64,000 nucleotides of DNA from Primorskyibacter flagellatus (GTDB lineage: Bacteria; Pseudomonadota; Alphaproteobacteria; Rhodobacterales; Rhodobacteraceae), in NCBI RefSeq assembly GCF_900176485.1, contig NZ_FWYD01000009.1, positions 52,052 to 116,051 of the forward strand, in the 5' to 3' direction. The notes below the pieces were generated by a model, which saw only the letters and a list, made by a program, of their open reading frames with translations, was not told the DNA's origin and did not search any database. The position numbers and the translations under genes are program-made. This document shows positions 44,570-53,231 of the stretch, piece after piece (position 1 is the stretch's first letter; every line of letters starts with the position of its first letter).

Positions 44570-46204
44570 ATGCCCCGAGCCATGCTGGCTTCGTTTGCCC
44601 GTCGTATTGCTGCCTCTGACCTGAACCTTTTGCCAGAGGAAAAACTGACGCCGACGCGGATGCGGATAGAGCTTCTGTCCGGTTTGACGGTGGCGCTGGC
44701 GCTGGTGCCCGAAGCCGTGGCTTTTGCCTTTGTCGCAGGGGTGCATCCGCTGGTCGGGCTGTACGCGGCGTTTCTGGTGGGCTTGATCACGGCACTGATC
44801 GGTGGGCGTCCGGGCATGATCTCCGGCGCGACGGGGGCCTTGGCGGTCGTCATGGTGGCTCTGGTGGCGCAGCACGGCGTTGAATACCTGTTCGCCACGG
44901 TGGTTCTGATGGGGCTGTTGCAGATCTTCGCGGGCGTGATGCAATGGGGCAAGTTCATACGACTGGTGCCACACCCGGTGATGCTGGGCTTTGTAAACGG
45001 TCTGGCCATCGTGATTTTCCTTGCACAATTGACGCAGTTCAAGGTGCCCGGCTCGGTCGTCAGCAACGGTCACGGCATGAGCGGGGGCGAGTGGCTGTCC
45101 GGCATGCAACTGGCGATGATGCTGGGGCTGGTGGCGCTGACCATGGCGATCATCTGGGCGACACCCAAGATCACCAAGGCGTTTCCAGCGCCACTGGCAG
45201 GCATCGGCATCGTCGCGGTGATCGTGATCGTGCTGGGGCTGGATGTGCCACGGGTCGGGGACCTCGCCTCGATCCAGGGCGGATTGCCCGCGTTCCACAT
45301 CCCGGTGGTGCCGCTGACCTATGAGACGTTCCGGATCATCCTGCCCTATGCCGTGATCCTTGCAGCGATTGGCCTGATCGAATCCTTGCTGACGCTGAAC
45401 CTTGTGGGCGAGATGACCGGCAAGCGTGGCGGAGCCAGCCAAGAATGTGTGGCGCAGGGGCTTGCCAACACCGTCACCGGTTTCTTCGGCGGTATGGGCG
45501 GTTGCGCGATGATCGGTCAGTCGATGATCAACGTGAAATCTGGTGGCCGAACCCGTGTTGCCGGCATTGCCGCCGCGCTGTTTCTGCTGATCTTTATCCT
45601 CTTCGCCTCGCCGATCATCGAAGTGATCCCGCTGGCGGCGCTGGTCGGTGTGATGTTCATGGTGGTGATCGGGACGTTTGCGTGGAACTCGCTGAAGATT
45701 CTCGCCAAAGTGCCGTTGATGGATGCGTTTGTGATCGTGCTGGTCACGGTCGTGACGGTATATTCCGACCTTGCCGTTGCGGTTGTCGTGGGCGTGATCG
45801 TCTCGGCGCTGGCCTATGCCTGGAACAATGCGCGCCGTATTCATGCCAAGACCCGCGAATCCCTGACGGATCACGGCGCGAAAGTCTACGAAATCCAGGG
45901 CCCGCTGTTTTTCGGGTCTGCTGACGGCTTTGCCGAGCTTTTCGATGTCGAGGGCGATCCGGATGTGGTGATTGTCGATTTCGCCGACAGCCGCGTTGTG
46001 GACCAATCAGCCCTACAGGCGATCGAGGCCGTCGCGGGCAAGTATGAGGCCGCAGGCAAGATCATCAAGCTGCGTCACCTCAGCCGGGATTGTCATCGCC
46101 TTTTGAACAAGGCCGGGCATCTGGTGGTCGATAGCGATGATGATCCCGATTACGAGATCGCGGTGGATTACAACGTGCGCACCGGCATTCTGGGCGGTCA
46201 CTGA
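44570..46204 (+). CDS. SulP family inorganic anion transporter with STAS domain
   Basis: 544 residues. Ten to twelve membrane helices start after LTPTRMRIELLSGLTVALAL; the SulP region LVPEAVAFAFVAGVHPLVGL is clear. A C-terminal STAS domain (about residues 435-544) contains VVIVDFADSRVVDQSALQAI. Transports sulfate, bicarbonate or another anion; the specificity is not evident. AAGGA precedes ATG 44570 by six bases. A terminator follows 12 bases after the stop. Confidence 0.93.
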   Translation: MPRAMLASFARRIAASDLNLLPEEKLTPTRMRIELLSGLTVALALVPEAVAFAFVAGVHPLVGLYAAFLVGLITALIGGRPGMISGATGALAVVMVALVAQHGVEYLFATVVLMGLLQIFAGVMQWGKFIRLVPHPVMLGFVNGLAIVIFLAQLTQFKVPGSVVSNGHGMSGGEWLSGMQLAMMLGLVALTMAIIWATPKITKAFPAPLAGIGIVAVIVIVLGLDVPRVGDLASIQGGLPAFHIPVVPLTYETFRIILPYAVILAAIGLIESLLTLNLVGEMTGKRGGASQECVAQGLANTVTGFFGGMGGCAMIGQSMINVKSGGRTRVAGIAAALFLLIFILFASPIIEVIPLAALVGVMFMVVIGTFAWNSLKILAKVPLMDAFVIVLVTVVTVYSDLAVAVVVGVIVSALAYAWNNARRIHAKTRESLTDHGAKVYEIQGPLFFGSADGFAELFDVEGDPDVVIVDFADSRVVDQSALQAIEAVAGKYEAAGKIIKLRHLSRDCHRLLNKAGHLVVDSDDDPDYEIAVDYNVRTGILGGH

Positions 46205-46215
46205 TACGGCACGTC

Positions 46216-46240
46216 AGGGTGCCCACGCGGGCACCCTTGT
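46216..46240 (+). terminator. Terminator of the SulP gene
   Basis: AGGGTGCCC (46216-46224) pairs perfectly with GGGCACCCT (46229-46237) around ACGC, then TGT. The strong nine-bp stem directly after the stop is convincing although the T run is short. The remaining gap to 46373 shows no supported gene. Confidence 0.75.
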
Positions 46241-46372
46241 ATGTGCGTTGCATAATCAGGCCCGATGGGGCTGCCTGAAATCAAAGTTTCAGGGCCGAAA
46301 CACAGCAAGCGATACGAGCCAAATGGCAAGGCCGCGCCTCTTGAGATGATTGAGGATGCCCCGGCGAGGGGT

Positions 46373-46978
46373 CTAGTCGCCGGGCCGCTTCAGGCTGAAC
46401 TTTTCGCGGACCACCGAATAGTCCCGGTATCCCATACGCGTCAGCGGGTTGAACCTGAGGACGTCAAACTCTCCGTCTATCAGGCAATCATCGCGCAAAT
46501 GGATGCCGGTTACCTCTCCGAACACGGTGAAGTTCGCCTCGCCCGGAAGCTGGACGATCTGTGTCAGCTTGCATTCAAGGTTGGCGGGCGCTGCGGCGAC
46601 GCGAGAGCAGGCAATGGTGTCGCATGCGGCTTTCTCGATCCCGGCCAGTTCAAATTCGTCGATCTCGCGATCCCACGGGCCTGATGTTTGGTTCATCACG
46701 TCTTTCATCGCGAATTCGACAATATTGACGCAGAACACGCCGGTTTCACGGATATTAGAAACGCTGTCCTTCGTGCCGTCCCGGTCGGGCTTGGCAGAGG
46801 TGGAGGCAAACATCACCTGCGGCGGCTCATACGCCACGGCGTTGAAAAAGGAATAGGGCGCGAGATTATCGCTTCCATCGGCGCCGCGGGTCGAGATCCA
46901 GCCAATGGGTCTGGGCGTGACAATGGCATTGAACGGGTTGTGAGGCAGTCCGTGGCCGTCCTGGGGTCGATAGAACAT
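46373..46978 (-). CDS. Flavin reductase-like, FMN-binding split-barrel protein
   Basis: 201 residues starting MFYRPQDGHGLPHNPFNAIV then TPRPIGWISTRGADGSDNLA and PYSFFNAVAYEPPQVMFAS: the FMN-binding split barrel of the flavin reductase-like family. ATG 46978 has AGGAG 9 bases upstream. Family members reduce FMN or bind flavin for partner oxygenases; no oxygenase is adjacent. Divergent from the GNAT gene. Confidence 0.9.
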   Translation of the reverse strand: MFYRPQDGHGLPHNPFNAIVTPRPIGWISTRGADGSDNLAPYSFFNAVAYEPPQVMFASTSAKPDRDGTKDSVSNIRETGVFCVNIVEFAMKDVMNQTSGPWDREIDEFELAGIEKAACDTIACSRVAAAPANLECKLTQIVQLPGEANFTVFGEVTGIHLRDDCLIDGEFDVLRFNPLTRMGYRDYSVVREKFSLKRPGD

Positions 46979-47053
46979 ATGTGCTTTCTCCTGTTTGAAC
47001 GGGACCTTGGACCGTGCTAGGCCAATGTCAACCGCGAAGTCCAAAGGCCGCCC

Positions 47054-47539
47054 GTGTACCATCTTGAGAAAGAGAAGCCAGACGACTGGTGGGAAGTCGA
47101 GGCGCTGTATGATCTGTGCTTTGCGCCGGGTCGAACGGCACTGTCGTCGTATCGTTTGCGCGAGGATGTGGCCCCGGTCGCGTCACTGTCGCGCACCGCG
47201 CGGGACGAGGGCGGTATTCTGGGCGGGGCGCTGCGCTATTGGCCGGTGCGGGTTGCGGGTAAGCCCGTGTTGTTGCTTGGACCGGTCGCCGTTCATCCGA
47301 CCACACAAGGCGAAGGGCTGGCAGCAGCGATGATCCGTGACAGTCTGGCGGGGGCCGCCGAGGAAGGCTGGGAGCGCGTGCTGTTGGTGGGGGATTTGCC
47401 CTATTACCGCCGGTTCGGATTCGAGCACGGGCAGGGTGTCGAGATGCCACCGCCCACTAACCCTGAACGGGTTCTGGTGATGTCCTTGGTGCCAGGTGCC
47501 TGGGAGGGTGTTGTCGGCATGGTCGAGAAGGACGCTTGA
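47054..47539 (+). CDS. GNAT N-acetyltransferase
   Basis: 161 residues starting at GTG 47054. The acetyl-CoA loop is LGPVAVHPTTQGEGLAAAMI, with LLVGDLPYYRRFGFEHG after it, the YhbS-like pattern. Substrate unknown. It is 75 bases from the divergent flavin reductase gene and 49 bases ahead of the EcsC gene. Confidence 0.9.
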   Translation: MYHLEKEKPDDWWEVEALYDLCFAPGRTALSSYRLREDVAPVASLSRTARDEGGILGGALRYWPVRVAGKPVLLLGPVAVHPTTQGEGLAAAMIRDSLAGAAEEGWERVLLVGDLPYYRRFGFEHGQGVEMPPPTNPERVLVMSLVPGAWEGVVGMVEKDA

Positions 47540-47588
47540 AAGCGGACGCCCGAGGGCCAATGTTACCTAGAGTTGTCAGGAGGGCAGG

Positions 47589-48329
47589 ATGACCGGAACC
47601 GCGTTGATTTCCACGGATGTGGATGCCGAACTTGACGGGCTTGCACGTCGGCACAAGGCTGCTGGTGGCATGGGCATGCAGGTTCTTAACCTTCTGGGTG
47701 GGCAGGCGGAAAACCTGCTGGAACGCTTGCCTGACAGCATCAAGGATCGGTTGGAGGACACGACAACGCGCGCGTTGACCGTCGCAATGGACGCGGCTGC
47801 AAGGTCGCGTGGCGTGGTGCCGGACCAGCGCGGCTGGCTGAATACGGCGGTGACGACAGCTATGGGCGCTGCGGGCGGCTTTGGCGGCTTGCCCACGGCG
47901 CTGACAGAGCTTCCGGTGACAACGACCGTGCTGCTGCGTGTGATCCAGGGCATCGCTGCCGAACATGGTCTGGACCCGAATGACCCCGAAGTGCGCAAGC
48001 TGTGCCTGACGGTTTTCTCCAGCGCGGGTCCTCTGGAGCGCGATGACGGGGCCGATCTGGCCTTTCTGTCGGCGCGGGTCACACTGACCGGTGCAACGAT
48101 GCATTCGGTGATCGCCCGTGTGGCACCAAGACTGGCCACCGTGCTGGGCCAGAAGCTGGCCGCGCAGACCATTCCGTTGTTGGGCGCGGTGGCCGGGGCG
48201 GCGACAAATTATGCCTATACCAGCTACTACCAGGAAATGGCGCATGTTCAGTTCGGGCTGGAATCGCTTGCACGGCGCAGTGGGCGTGCGCCGGTAGAGC
48301 TGATCGAGGATTTGCGCAGGCGTTTGTAA
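47589..48329 (+). CDS. EcsC family protein
   Basis: 246 residues. Matches EcsC proteins by an Ala/Gly-rich amphipathic region with AARSRGVVPDQRGWLNTAVT, AGGFGGLPTALTELPVTTTV and LRVIQGIAAEHGLDPNDPEV. In Bacillus EcsC is linked to an ABC exporter, but here no exporter is nearby. Hydrophobic stretches ([20 protein letters not shown]) suggest membrane association. AGGAGGG precedes the ATG. Convergent with ptsP, six bases apart. Confidence 0.85.
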   Translation: MTGTALISTDVDAELDGLARRHKAAGGMGMQVLNLLGGQAENLLERLPDSIKDRLEDTTTRALTVAMDAAARSRGVVPDQRGWLNTAVTTAMGAAGGFGGLPTALTELPVTTTVLLRVIQGIAAEHGLDPNDPEVRKLCLTVFSSAGPLERDDGADLAFLSARVTLTGATMHSVIARVAPRLATVLGQKLAAQTIPLLGAVAGAATNYAYTSYYQEMAHVQFGLESLARRSGRAPVELIEDLRRRL

Positions 48330-48335
48330 CGCGCA

Positions 48336-50576
48336 TCACGCAGAGCGCAGATAGTCCATCACCGCACCGCGCACCGATTGATCGCCGCGTTCTCGCGCCT
48401 CGTTTATGGCTGCCTTGACAGCATTGAGGTCCGACCGTCTCAGCAAATGTTTGACTGGCCCGATAGAGGCGGGACGCATCGACAGGGAGTGCAGACCGAT
48501 GGCGGCGAGGCACAAGGCCTCGACCGGGCGACCTGCGTCTTCGCCACAAAAAGAAAGTTGGGTATTCGTATTCTTGCAGCGCGCCACGATCTGTTCGAGA
48601 AAGGTCAAAAAGCTGACATTCAGCGTATCGTAGCGTCGCCGCACACGTTCGTTCTCGCGATCTGCGGCAAAGAAGAACTGTTTAAGATCGTTGCCGCCGA
48701 TCGACAGGAACTCGACCTCGTCAAAGAACTGGTCGGGCGCGTAGGCAAGCGACGGCGTTTCCAGCATCGCGCCGATTTCCAGCCGTTCCGGCAGGACATG
48801 GCCCAGTTTCTCTTCGCGGGCGATGGCCTTGTCCATTTCGGCACGCGCGGCGCGAAACTCTTCGAATTGGGCGACGAACGGGAACATCACGGATAGGGGC
48901 CGCCCGTTGGCGGCGCGCAGAAGTGCCTGAAGCTGCATCCGCATCACGCCGGGCTTGTCCAGTCCGACCCGGATCGCGCGCCAGCCAAGCGCCGGGTTGG
49001 GTTCGTCATTGGGTTTCATATAGGGCAGAACCTTGTCCGACCCGATATCGAGCGTGCGGAACACCACACGCTGACCCTGAGCGGCATCCAGCACACGGGC
49101 ATAGAGCGCAGACAGCTCTGATCGTTTGGGCATCTTGTTGCGCACCAGAAATTGCAGCTCTGTCCGGAACAGTCCCACGCCCTGGGCACCGGACCCCTGA
49201 AGCGACGGCAGGTCCGCCATCAGACCGGCATTCATCATCAATGAAATGGTCTTGCCGCATAAGGTCTCTGCGGGCTTGTCTCGGATCGAGGCATAGCGTT
49301 CTTGCGCTTCGGCCTGCATCGCCATCTTGTCACGAAACGCGGTGACGACGGTGTCGTCGGGACGCAAGTGAACCAGACCTTGATCGCCATCGACCATGAT
49401 GTGATCGCCGTTCAAGGCCTCGGTCGTGATGCGGCCCGCATGGACCACCAGTGGAATCGCCAGCGCGCGCGCCACGATGGCCGCATGGCTGCCGACAGAC
49501 CCTTCCTCCAGCACTACCCCTTTGAGCGACCGGCCGTAATCCAACAGTTCGGCCGGACCGATATTACGCGCGACCAGAATCGGGTCGTCCGGCAGTTCCG
49601 CGCCAGTCTCGCTGCCTTGTCCCGACAGCAGGCGCAACAGGCGATTGGACAGGTCATCAAGGTCGCTCAGACGTTCGCGCAGGTAGTTGTCCGTCACCTG
49701 TGCCATGCGTGACCGGGCGGTGGATTGTTCTTTCTCGACGGCGGCTTCAGCGGAAAGACCGCGCTGGATGTCCTCTTCCATTCGCCGCATCCAGCTTTTG
49801 GAATTGGCGAACATGCGGTAGGCTTCGAGCACCTGAAGCTGATCATTGTCGCCGCCGACCGCGCCTTCCAGCATCTGATCGACCCCGACGCGCAGCCGTT
49901 CGACAGCTTCGTGAAGACGTTCCAATTCGCGTTCCGGATCGTCGGACACCAGATTTGTGACAACAACGCGGGGTTCGTGCAGCCAGACATGGCCTTCTGC
50001 CGAGCCCTCCTGACCGGTGGTGCCACGCACGACAACCTGATGCTGATGGCGTGCAGACAGTGCTGCACCCTCGCCCGCAAAGGCACCCAGCTCTGTCATC
50101 TCGGCCAGCACCATGGCGACGACTTCCAGTGCGTAGGTCTCGTCGGCGGTGAACTGCCGTGCCTGTTTCGACTGGACGACCAGAACGCCCAGAGTTTCCC
50201 CCAACCGTTGGATCGGAACGCCGAGAAAGCTGGAATAGATCTCTTCGCCGGTTTCCGGCATGAAGCGGAAACCTTTTTCAGAAGGCGCATCGGCCGCATT
50301 GATGACGTTGCTGGTGCGCGCCACGCGCCCGACCAGACCTTCGCCAAGGCGCATGCGGGTCTGATGGACCGCTTCTGGTTTCAATCCTTCGGTCGCACAC
50401 AGCTCCAACGTGTCTTCGTCGCGGAACAGGTAGACAGAGCACACCTCTGTCTTCATCGAATCGGCTGTAAGATGTGTGATCTTGTCGAGGCGCGCCTGCC
50501 CGGCAGCGTCCTCGGCCATGGTGTCTCGCAAACGGCCAAGCAGTTTGCGGCTTTCGGATTCAGTCGTTTGCACCAT
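48336..50576 (-). CDS. ptsP: PEP-protein phosphotransferase PtsP (EI-Ntr)
   Basis: 746 residues. An N-terminal GAF domain (about 15-165; VYLFRDEDTLELCATEGLKP) is fused to enzyme I. The phosphohistidine domain has GSVGSHAAIVARALAIPLVV, and the PEP-binding barrel has GLFRTELQFLV and LSIGGNDLKQFFFAADREN. It starts the nitrogen PTS phosphorelay, passing phosphate to NPr and EIIA-Ntr, and probably senses glutamine through GAF. Not transcribed with lysC without a break: 122 bases and an inverted repeat separate them. Confidence 0.95.
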   Translation of the reverse strand: MVQTTESESRKLLGRLRDTMAEDAAGQARLDKITHLTADSMKTEVCSVYLFRDEDTLELCATEGLKPEAVHQTRMRLGEGLVGRVARTSNVINAADAPSEKGFRFMPETGEEIYSSFLGVPIQRLGETLGVLVVQSKQARQFTADETYALEVVAMVLAEMTELGAFAGEGAALSARHQHQVVVRGTTGQEGSAEGHVWLHEPRVVVTNLVSDDPERELERLHEAVERLRVGVDQMLEGAVGGDNDQLQVLEAYRMFANSKSWMRRMEEDIQRGLSAEAAVEKEQSTARSRMAQVTDNYLRERLSDLDDLSNRLLRLLSGQGSETGAELPDDPILVARNIGPAELLDYGRSLKGVVLEEGSVGSHAAIVARALAIPLVVHAGRITTEALNGDHIMVDGDQGLVHLRPDDTVVTAFRDKMAMQAEAQERYASIRDKPAETLCGKTISLMMNAGLMADLPSLQGSGAQGVGLFRTELQFLVRNKMPKRSELSALYARVLDAAQGQRVVFRTLDIGSDKVLPYMKPNDEPNPALGWRAIRVGLDKPGVMRMQLQALLRAANGRPLSVMFPFVAQFEEFRAARAEMDKAIAREEKLGHVLPERLEIGAMLETPSLAYAPDQFFDEVEFLSIGGNDLKQFFFAADRENERVRRRYDTLNVSFLTFLEQIVARCKNTNTQLSFCGEDAGRPVEALCLAAIGLHSLSMRPASIGPVKHLLRRSDLNAVKAAINEARERGDQSVRGAVMDYLRSA

Positions 50577-50643
50577 CGTGTGGTTGGCGTTCCCAATCTC
50601 TACGGTCGCTCGACCTTAGACCACATGAACCCCGGAAGAGAAA

Positions 50644-50667
50644 CGTGTAATGCAACGCTGTTACACG
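50644..50667. repeat. Inverted repeat between lysC and ptsP
   Basis: CGTGTAA (50644-50650) and TTACACG (50661-50667) are perfect inverted repeats ten bases apart, 32 bases after the lysC stop and 68 bases before the ptsP start. It could be a terminator of lysC (no T run) or an operator for ptsP. Confidence 0.45.
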
Positions 50668-50698
50668 AAATTCACGTTATGCGGGTGCAGGACCTCGG

Positions 50699-51934
50699 TC
50701 AGGCTTTCTCCAACTCGAACGCATCATGCAGGGCCTGAACGGCCAGTTCCATGTATTTGCGATCAATCAGCACAGAGATCTTGATCTCGGACGTTGCGAT
50801 AACCTTGATGTTGATGCCTTCGTTCGACAGCGTCTTGAACATCTTGGCAGCAACGCCGGACTGGCTGCGCATCCCGATGCCCACGGCCGAGATCTTGGCA
50901 GTGTCCTTGTCGGCGATCAGCTCATTAAAGTTGATCTCACCGCGTGTCTTGGCTTCGGTCAGCGCCTTTTCGGCGCGCAGGACCTGATCGGTGGGGCAGG
51001 AAAAGGTCATATCGGTACGACCTTCCTCGGCGATATTCTGGATGATCATATCGACATTCACGCCCGCGTCGGACAGCGGTCCGAAGATCGCCGCGGCAAT
51101 GCCGGGACGGTCGGCGACCGATACGAGGGTCATCTTCGCCTCATCCCGAGAGAAGGCGATACCAGAGACGGGCCGATTTTCCATAATTTCCTCCTCGTCG
51201 CAGACCAATGTTCCTGCGTCGTCAGATTGCTCTCCGAAAGAGCTGAGCACACGTAGTTTCACGTTATACCGCATGGCCAGCTCGACAGAGCGGGTTTGAA
51301 GCACCTTGGCCCCCAGAGAGGCCAGTTCCAGCATTTCCTCGAACGCGATCTTTTCAAGCTTGCGCGCCTTCGGACTGACGCGGGGATCCGTGGTGTAGAC
51401 GCCATCGACATCGGTGTAGATGTCGCAGCGTTCGGCACCGAATGCGGCGGCAAAGGCCACGGCGGTGGTGTCAGACCCGCCACGCCCCAGCGTGGTGATG
51501 CGGCCCTCGTGGCTGAGGCCCTGAAACCCCGCGACCACGGCCACGCGCATGCCTTCGGCAAATTTCGCGTTGATATTTTCGGTGGGAATTTCTTCGATGC
51601 GCGCGGCGGAATGGGCCGATGTGGTGCGCACCGGGACTTGCCAGCCTTGCCAGCTGCGCGCGGGCACGTCCATTTCCTGAAGCGTCAGCGCCATCAAGCC
51701 TGCGGTGACATTTTCGCCAGAGCTGACGACGGCATCATATTCGCGGGCGTCAAACAGTGGCGAGGTTTCGTTGACAAACCCTACCAGCTTGTTGGTTTCG
51801 CCCGACATGGCCGAAACAATGACGATCACGTCATAGCCTTTGGCAACCTCGACGCCCACGCGTTTCGCGACGCGCCGAATACGGTCCAGCGTGGCGACGG
51901 ACGTGCCGCCGAATTTCATCACAAGAACTGGCAT
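50699..51934 (-). CDS. lysC: Aspartate kinase
   Basis: 411 residues. The kinase domain starts MPVLVMKFGGTSVATLDRI (catalytic Lys7) with GRGGSDTTAVAFAAAFGAER and CDIYTDVDGVYTTDPR. Two ACT domains form the C-terminal regulatory part (VSVADRPGIAAAIFGPLSDAG and VGIGMRSQSGVAAKMFKTLS). First step of the aspartate pathway to lysine, threonine and methionine; feedback inhibition by lysine and/or threonine is expected from the ACT pair. thrC of the same pathway is at 29.8 kb. Confidence 0.96.
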   Translation of the reverse strand: MPVLVMKFGGTSVATLDRIRRVAKRVGVEVAKGYDVIVIVSAMSGETNKLVGFVNETSPLFDAREYDAVVSSGENVTAGLMALTLQEMDVPARSWQGWQVPVRTTSAHSAARIEEIPTENINAKFAEGMRVAVVAGFQGLSHEGRITTLGRGGSDTTAVAFAAAFGAERCDIYTDVDGVYTTDPRVSPKARKLEKIAFEEMLELASLGAKVLQTRSVELAMRYNVKLRVLSSFGEQSDDAGTLVCDEEEIMENRPVSGIAFSRDEAKMTLVSVADRPGIAAAIFGPLSDAGVNVDMIIQNIAEEGRTDMTFSCPTDQVLRAEKALTEAKTRGEINFNELIADKDTAKISAVGIGMRSQSGVAAKMFKTLSNEGINIKVIATSEIKISVLIDRKYMELAVQALHDAFELEKA

Positions 51935-52154
51935 GGTGTGCCCTCGGGATCAGCTTCTGGGGCCATTTACGCAAGCAATGCGCCATAGGCAAGGCCAACC
52001 CGCGCGGACAGACGCGCCAAAGCGCCGCTTTCGTGCGCATTATGTTGTGTAAGGCTGTGTCCAATCGGGCATGACGCACATACAGGAAGAAGCCAAACGC
52101 GGGTGTTCGTCGCCCGGCTTGCGCGGTGGAACTCTTGATCGGACCGTGCTGCGA

Positions 52155-52589
52155 TCAGTTGGTCTTGCGCGAAGGCATGAAGGGCAGGGGGGCCACCTGA
52201 ACGCCGTCCTCCAACAGTTTCCTGGCGTCCTCGCCCTTGGCCTCGCCCCAGATCGGGCGGGCTGGCGCATCGCCATCGTGCATCGCCCGCGCCTGGGTCG
52301 CGAAATCGCGGCCCACATAGGTCGCGTTTTCTTCGACATGTTGGCGCAGTTTCGCCAGTGCCTGTTCGGCAGGGTTTGCCGGCTTGGAAAGTGGACGGTC
52401 ATTGGAAGACTGTGCGGTCTCGCGCGATTGGCTGACACGCGGTGCCATGATCGCCTTTTCCACCTTGGACGAGCCGCAGACGGCACAAACGATCATGCTC
52501 GCCGCCTTGAGTTTTTCAAAGGCGGACGCGGACTGAAACCAGCTGTCAAAGCGGTGATCGTCGGTGCATTTGAGTGTGTACTGGATCAT
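52155..52589 (-). CDS. DUF1178 family protein
   Basis: 144 residues, starting MIQYTLKCTDDHRFDSWFQS, with the pair KCTDDHRF and IVCAVCGSSKVEKAIMAPRV, likely zinc-binding (Cys and His). The end EGVQ-like segment LLEDGVQVAPLPFMP is typical of the family. Function unknown; the pattern resembles FmdB-like zinc ribbons. The 220-base gap toward lysC shows nothing. Confidence 0.9.
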   Translation of the reverse strand: MIQYTLKCTDDHRFDSWFQSASAFEKLKAASMIVCAVCGSSKVEKAIMAPRVSQSRETAQSSNDRPLSKPANPAEQALAKLRQHVEENATYVGRDFATQARAMHDGDAPARPIWGEAKGEDARKLLEDGVQVAPLPFMPSRKTN

Positions 52590-52650
52590 GTGAAACCAAA
52601 AAACCGTTGCCCGTCAAAGATAAGCACTGGCCCGACAAGATCAAGCCGGA

Positions 52651-53124
52651 CTAGAGCTGCAACGCCTTGGGATCGAATTGCAGCAACAACTGTGCCAGAT
52701 CGGCCTCGCGCACAGCGGCGGCGGCCTTCTTGCGACCGAACCACTTGCGCTTGCGCTGCCCCGCCTCTGGATAGGTCTGCTCCAGGGTTTTGACCTTCAG
52801 GGGGTGAACCATGGCGACGCAGGTCATCCCGGCCTGTTGCGGGCCGGACTTCGTATAGGTGAAGATGCCGATACACGCATCGTACAGATCACCCCTAACG
52901 CCGGCTTCTTCCCAGGCTTCCTGCCGGGCGGCCTCACCCGGCGTGTGCCCACGAATCGGCCAGCCCTTGGGCAGGATCCAGCGATTGGACCCGCGTGTTG
53001 TGACCAACAGGATCTGAGGCTTGCCTTTCCGGACCCGATAACAAAGCGCCGCGCATTGTGTATGCAGCCCGCCGGGACCGACAGTGTGAAGCGGCGTTGT
53101 CTGAGGCTTTCCGATGAGCGTCAT
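52651..53124 (-). CDS. NUDIX hydrolase
   Basis: 157 residues. The Nudix box reads GHTPGEAARQEAWEEAGV within WILPKGWPIRGH, matching GX5EX7(R/Q)EXXEEXGU. It resembles diadenosine or diphosphoinositol polyphosphate hydrolases (LVTTRGSNRWILPKGW). A Lys/Arg-rich tail follows. Exact substrate unknown. Sixty-one bases separate it from the DUF1178 gene in the same direction. Confidence 0.9.
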   Translation of the reverse strand: MTLIGKPQTTPLHTVGPGGLHTQCAALCYRVRKGKPQILLVTTRGSNRWILPKGWPIRGHTPGEAARQEAWEEAGVRGDLYDACIGIFTYTKSGPQQAGMTCVAMVHPLKVKTLEQTYPEAGQRKRKWFGRKKAAAAVREADLAQLLLQFDPKALQL

Positions 53125-53231
53125 CCGGGGACCATTGTATCAGCGTTTGAAGGAAGGGTAGAGGTCAAATTCCGACTTGACCAGACCAGAGATTTGGCGC
53201 GCCCGATATTTAGCGAAACCCGCGTTTTGGC

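Noticed and set aside
44390..46006. 538-codon open frame antisense to the SulP gene
   Set aside because: His/Gln/Arg-rich shadow composition; the plus strand holds a complete SulP-STAS protein.
46265..46372. Short plus-strand frame starting MGLPEIKVSGPKHSK
   Set aside because: No ribosome site and it runs antisense into the flavin reductase gene; treated as noncoding.
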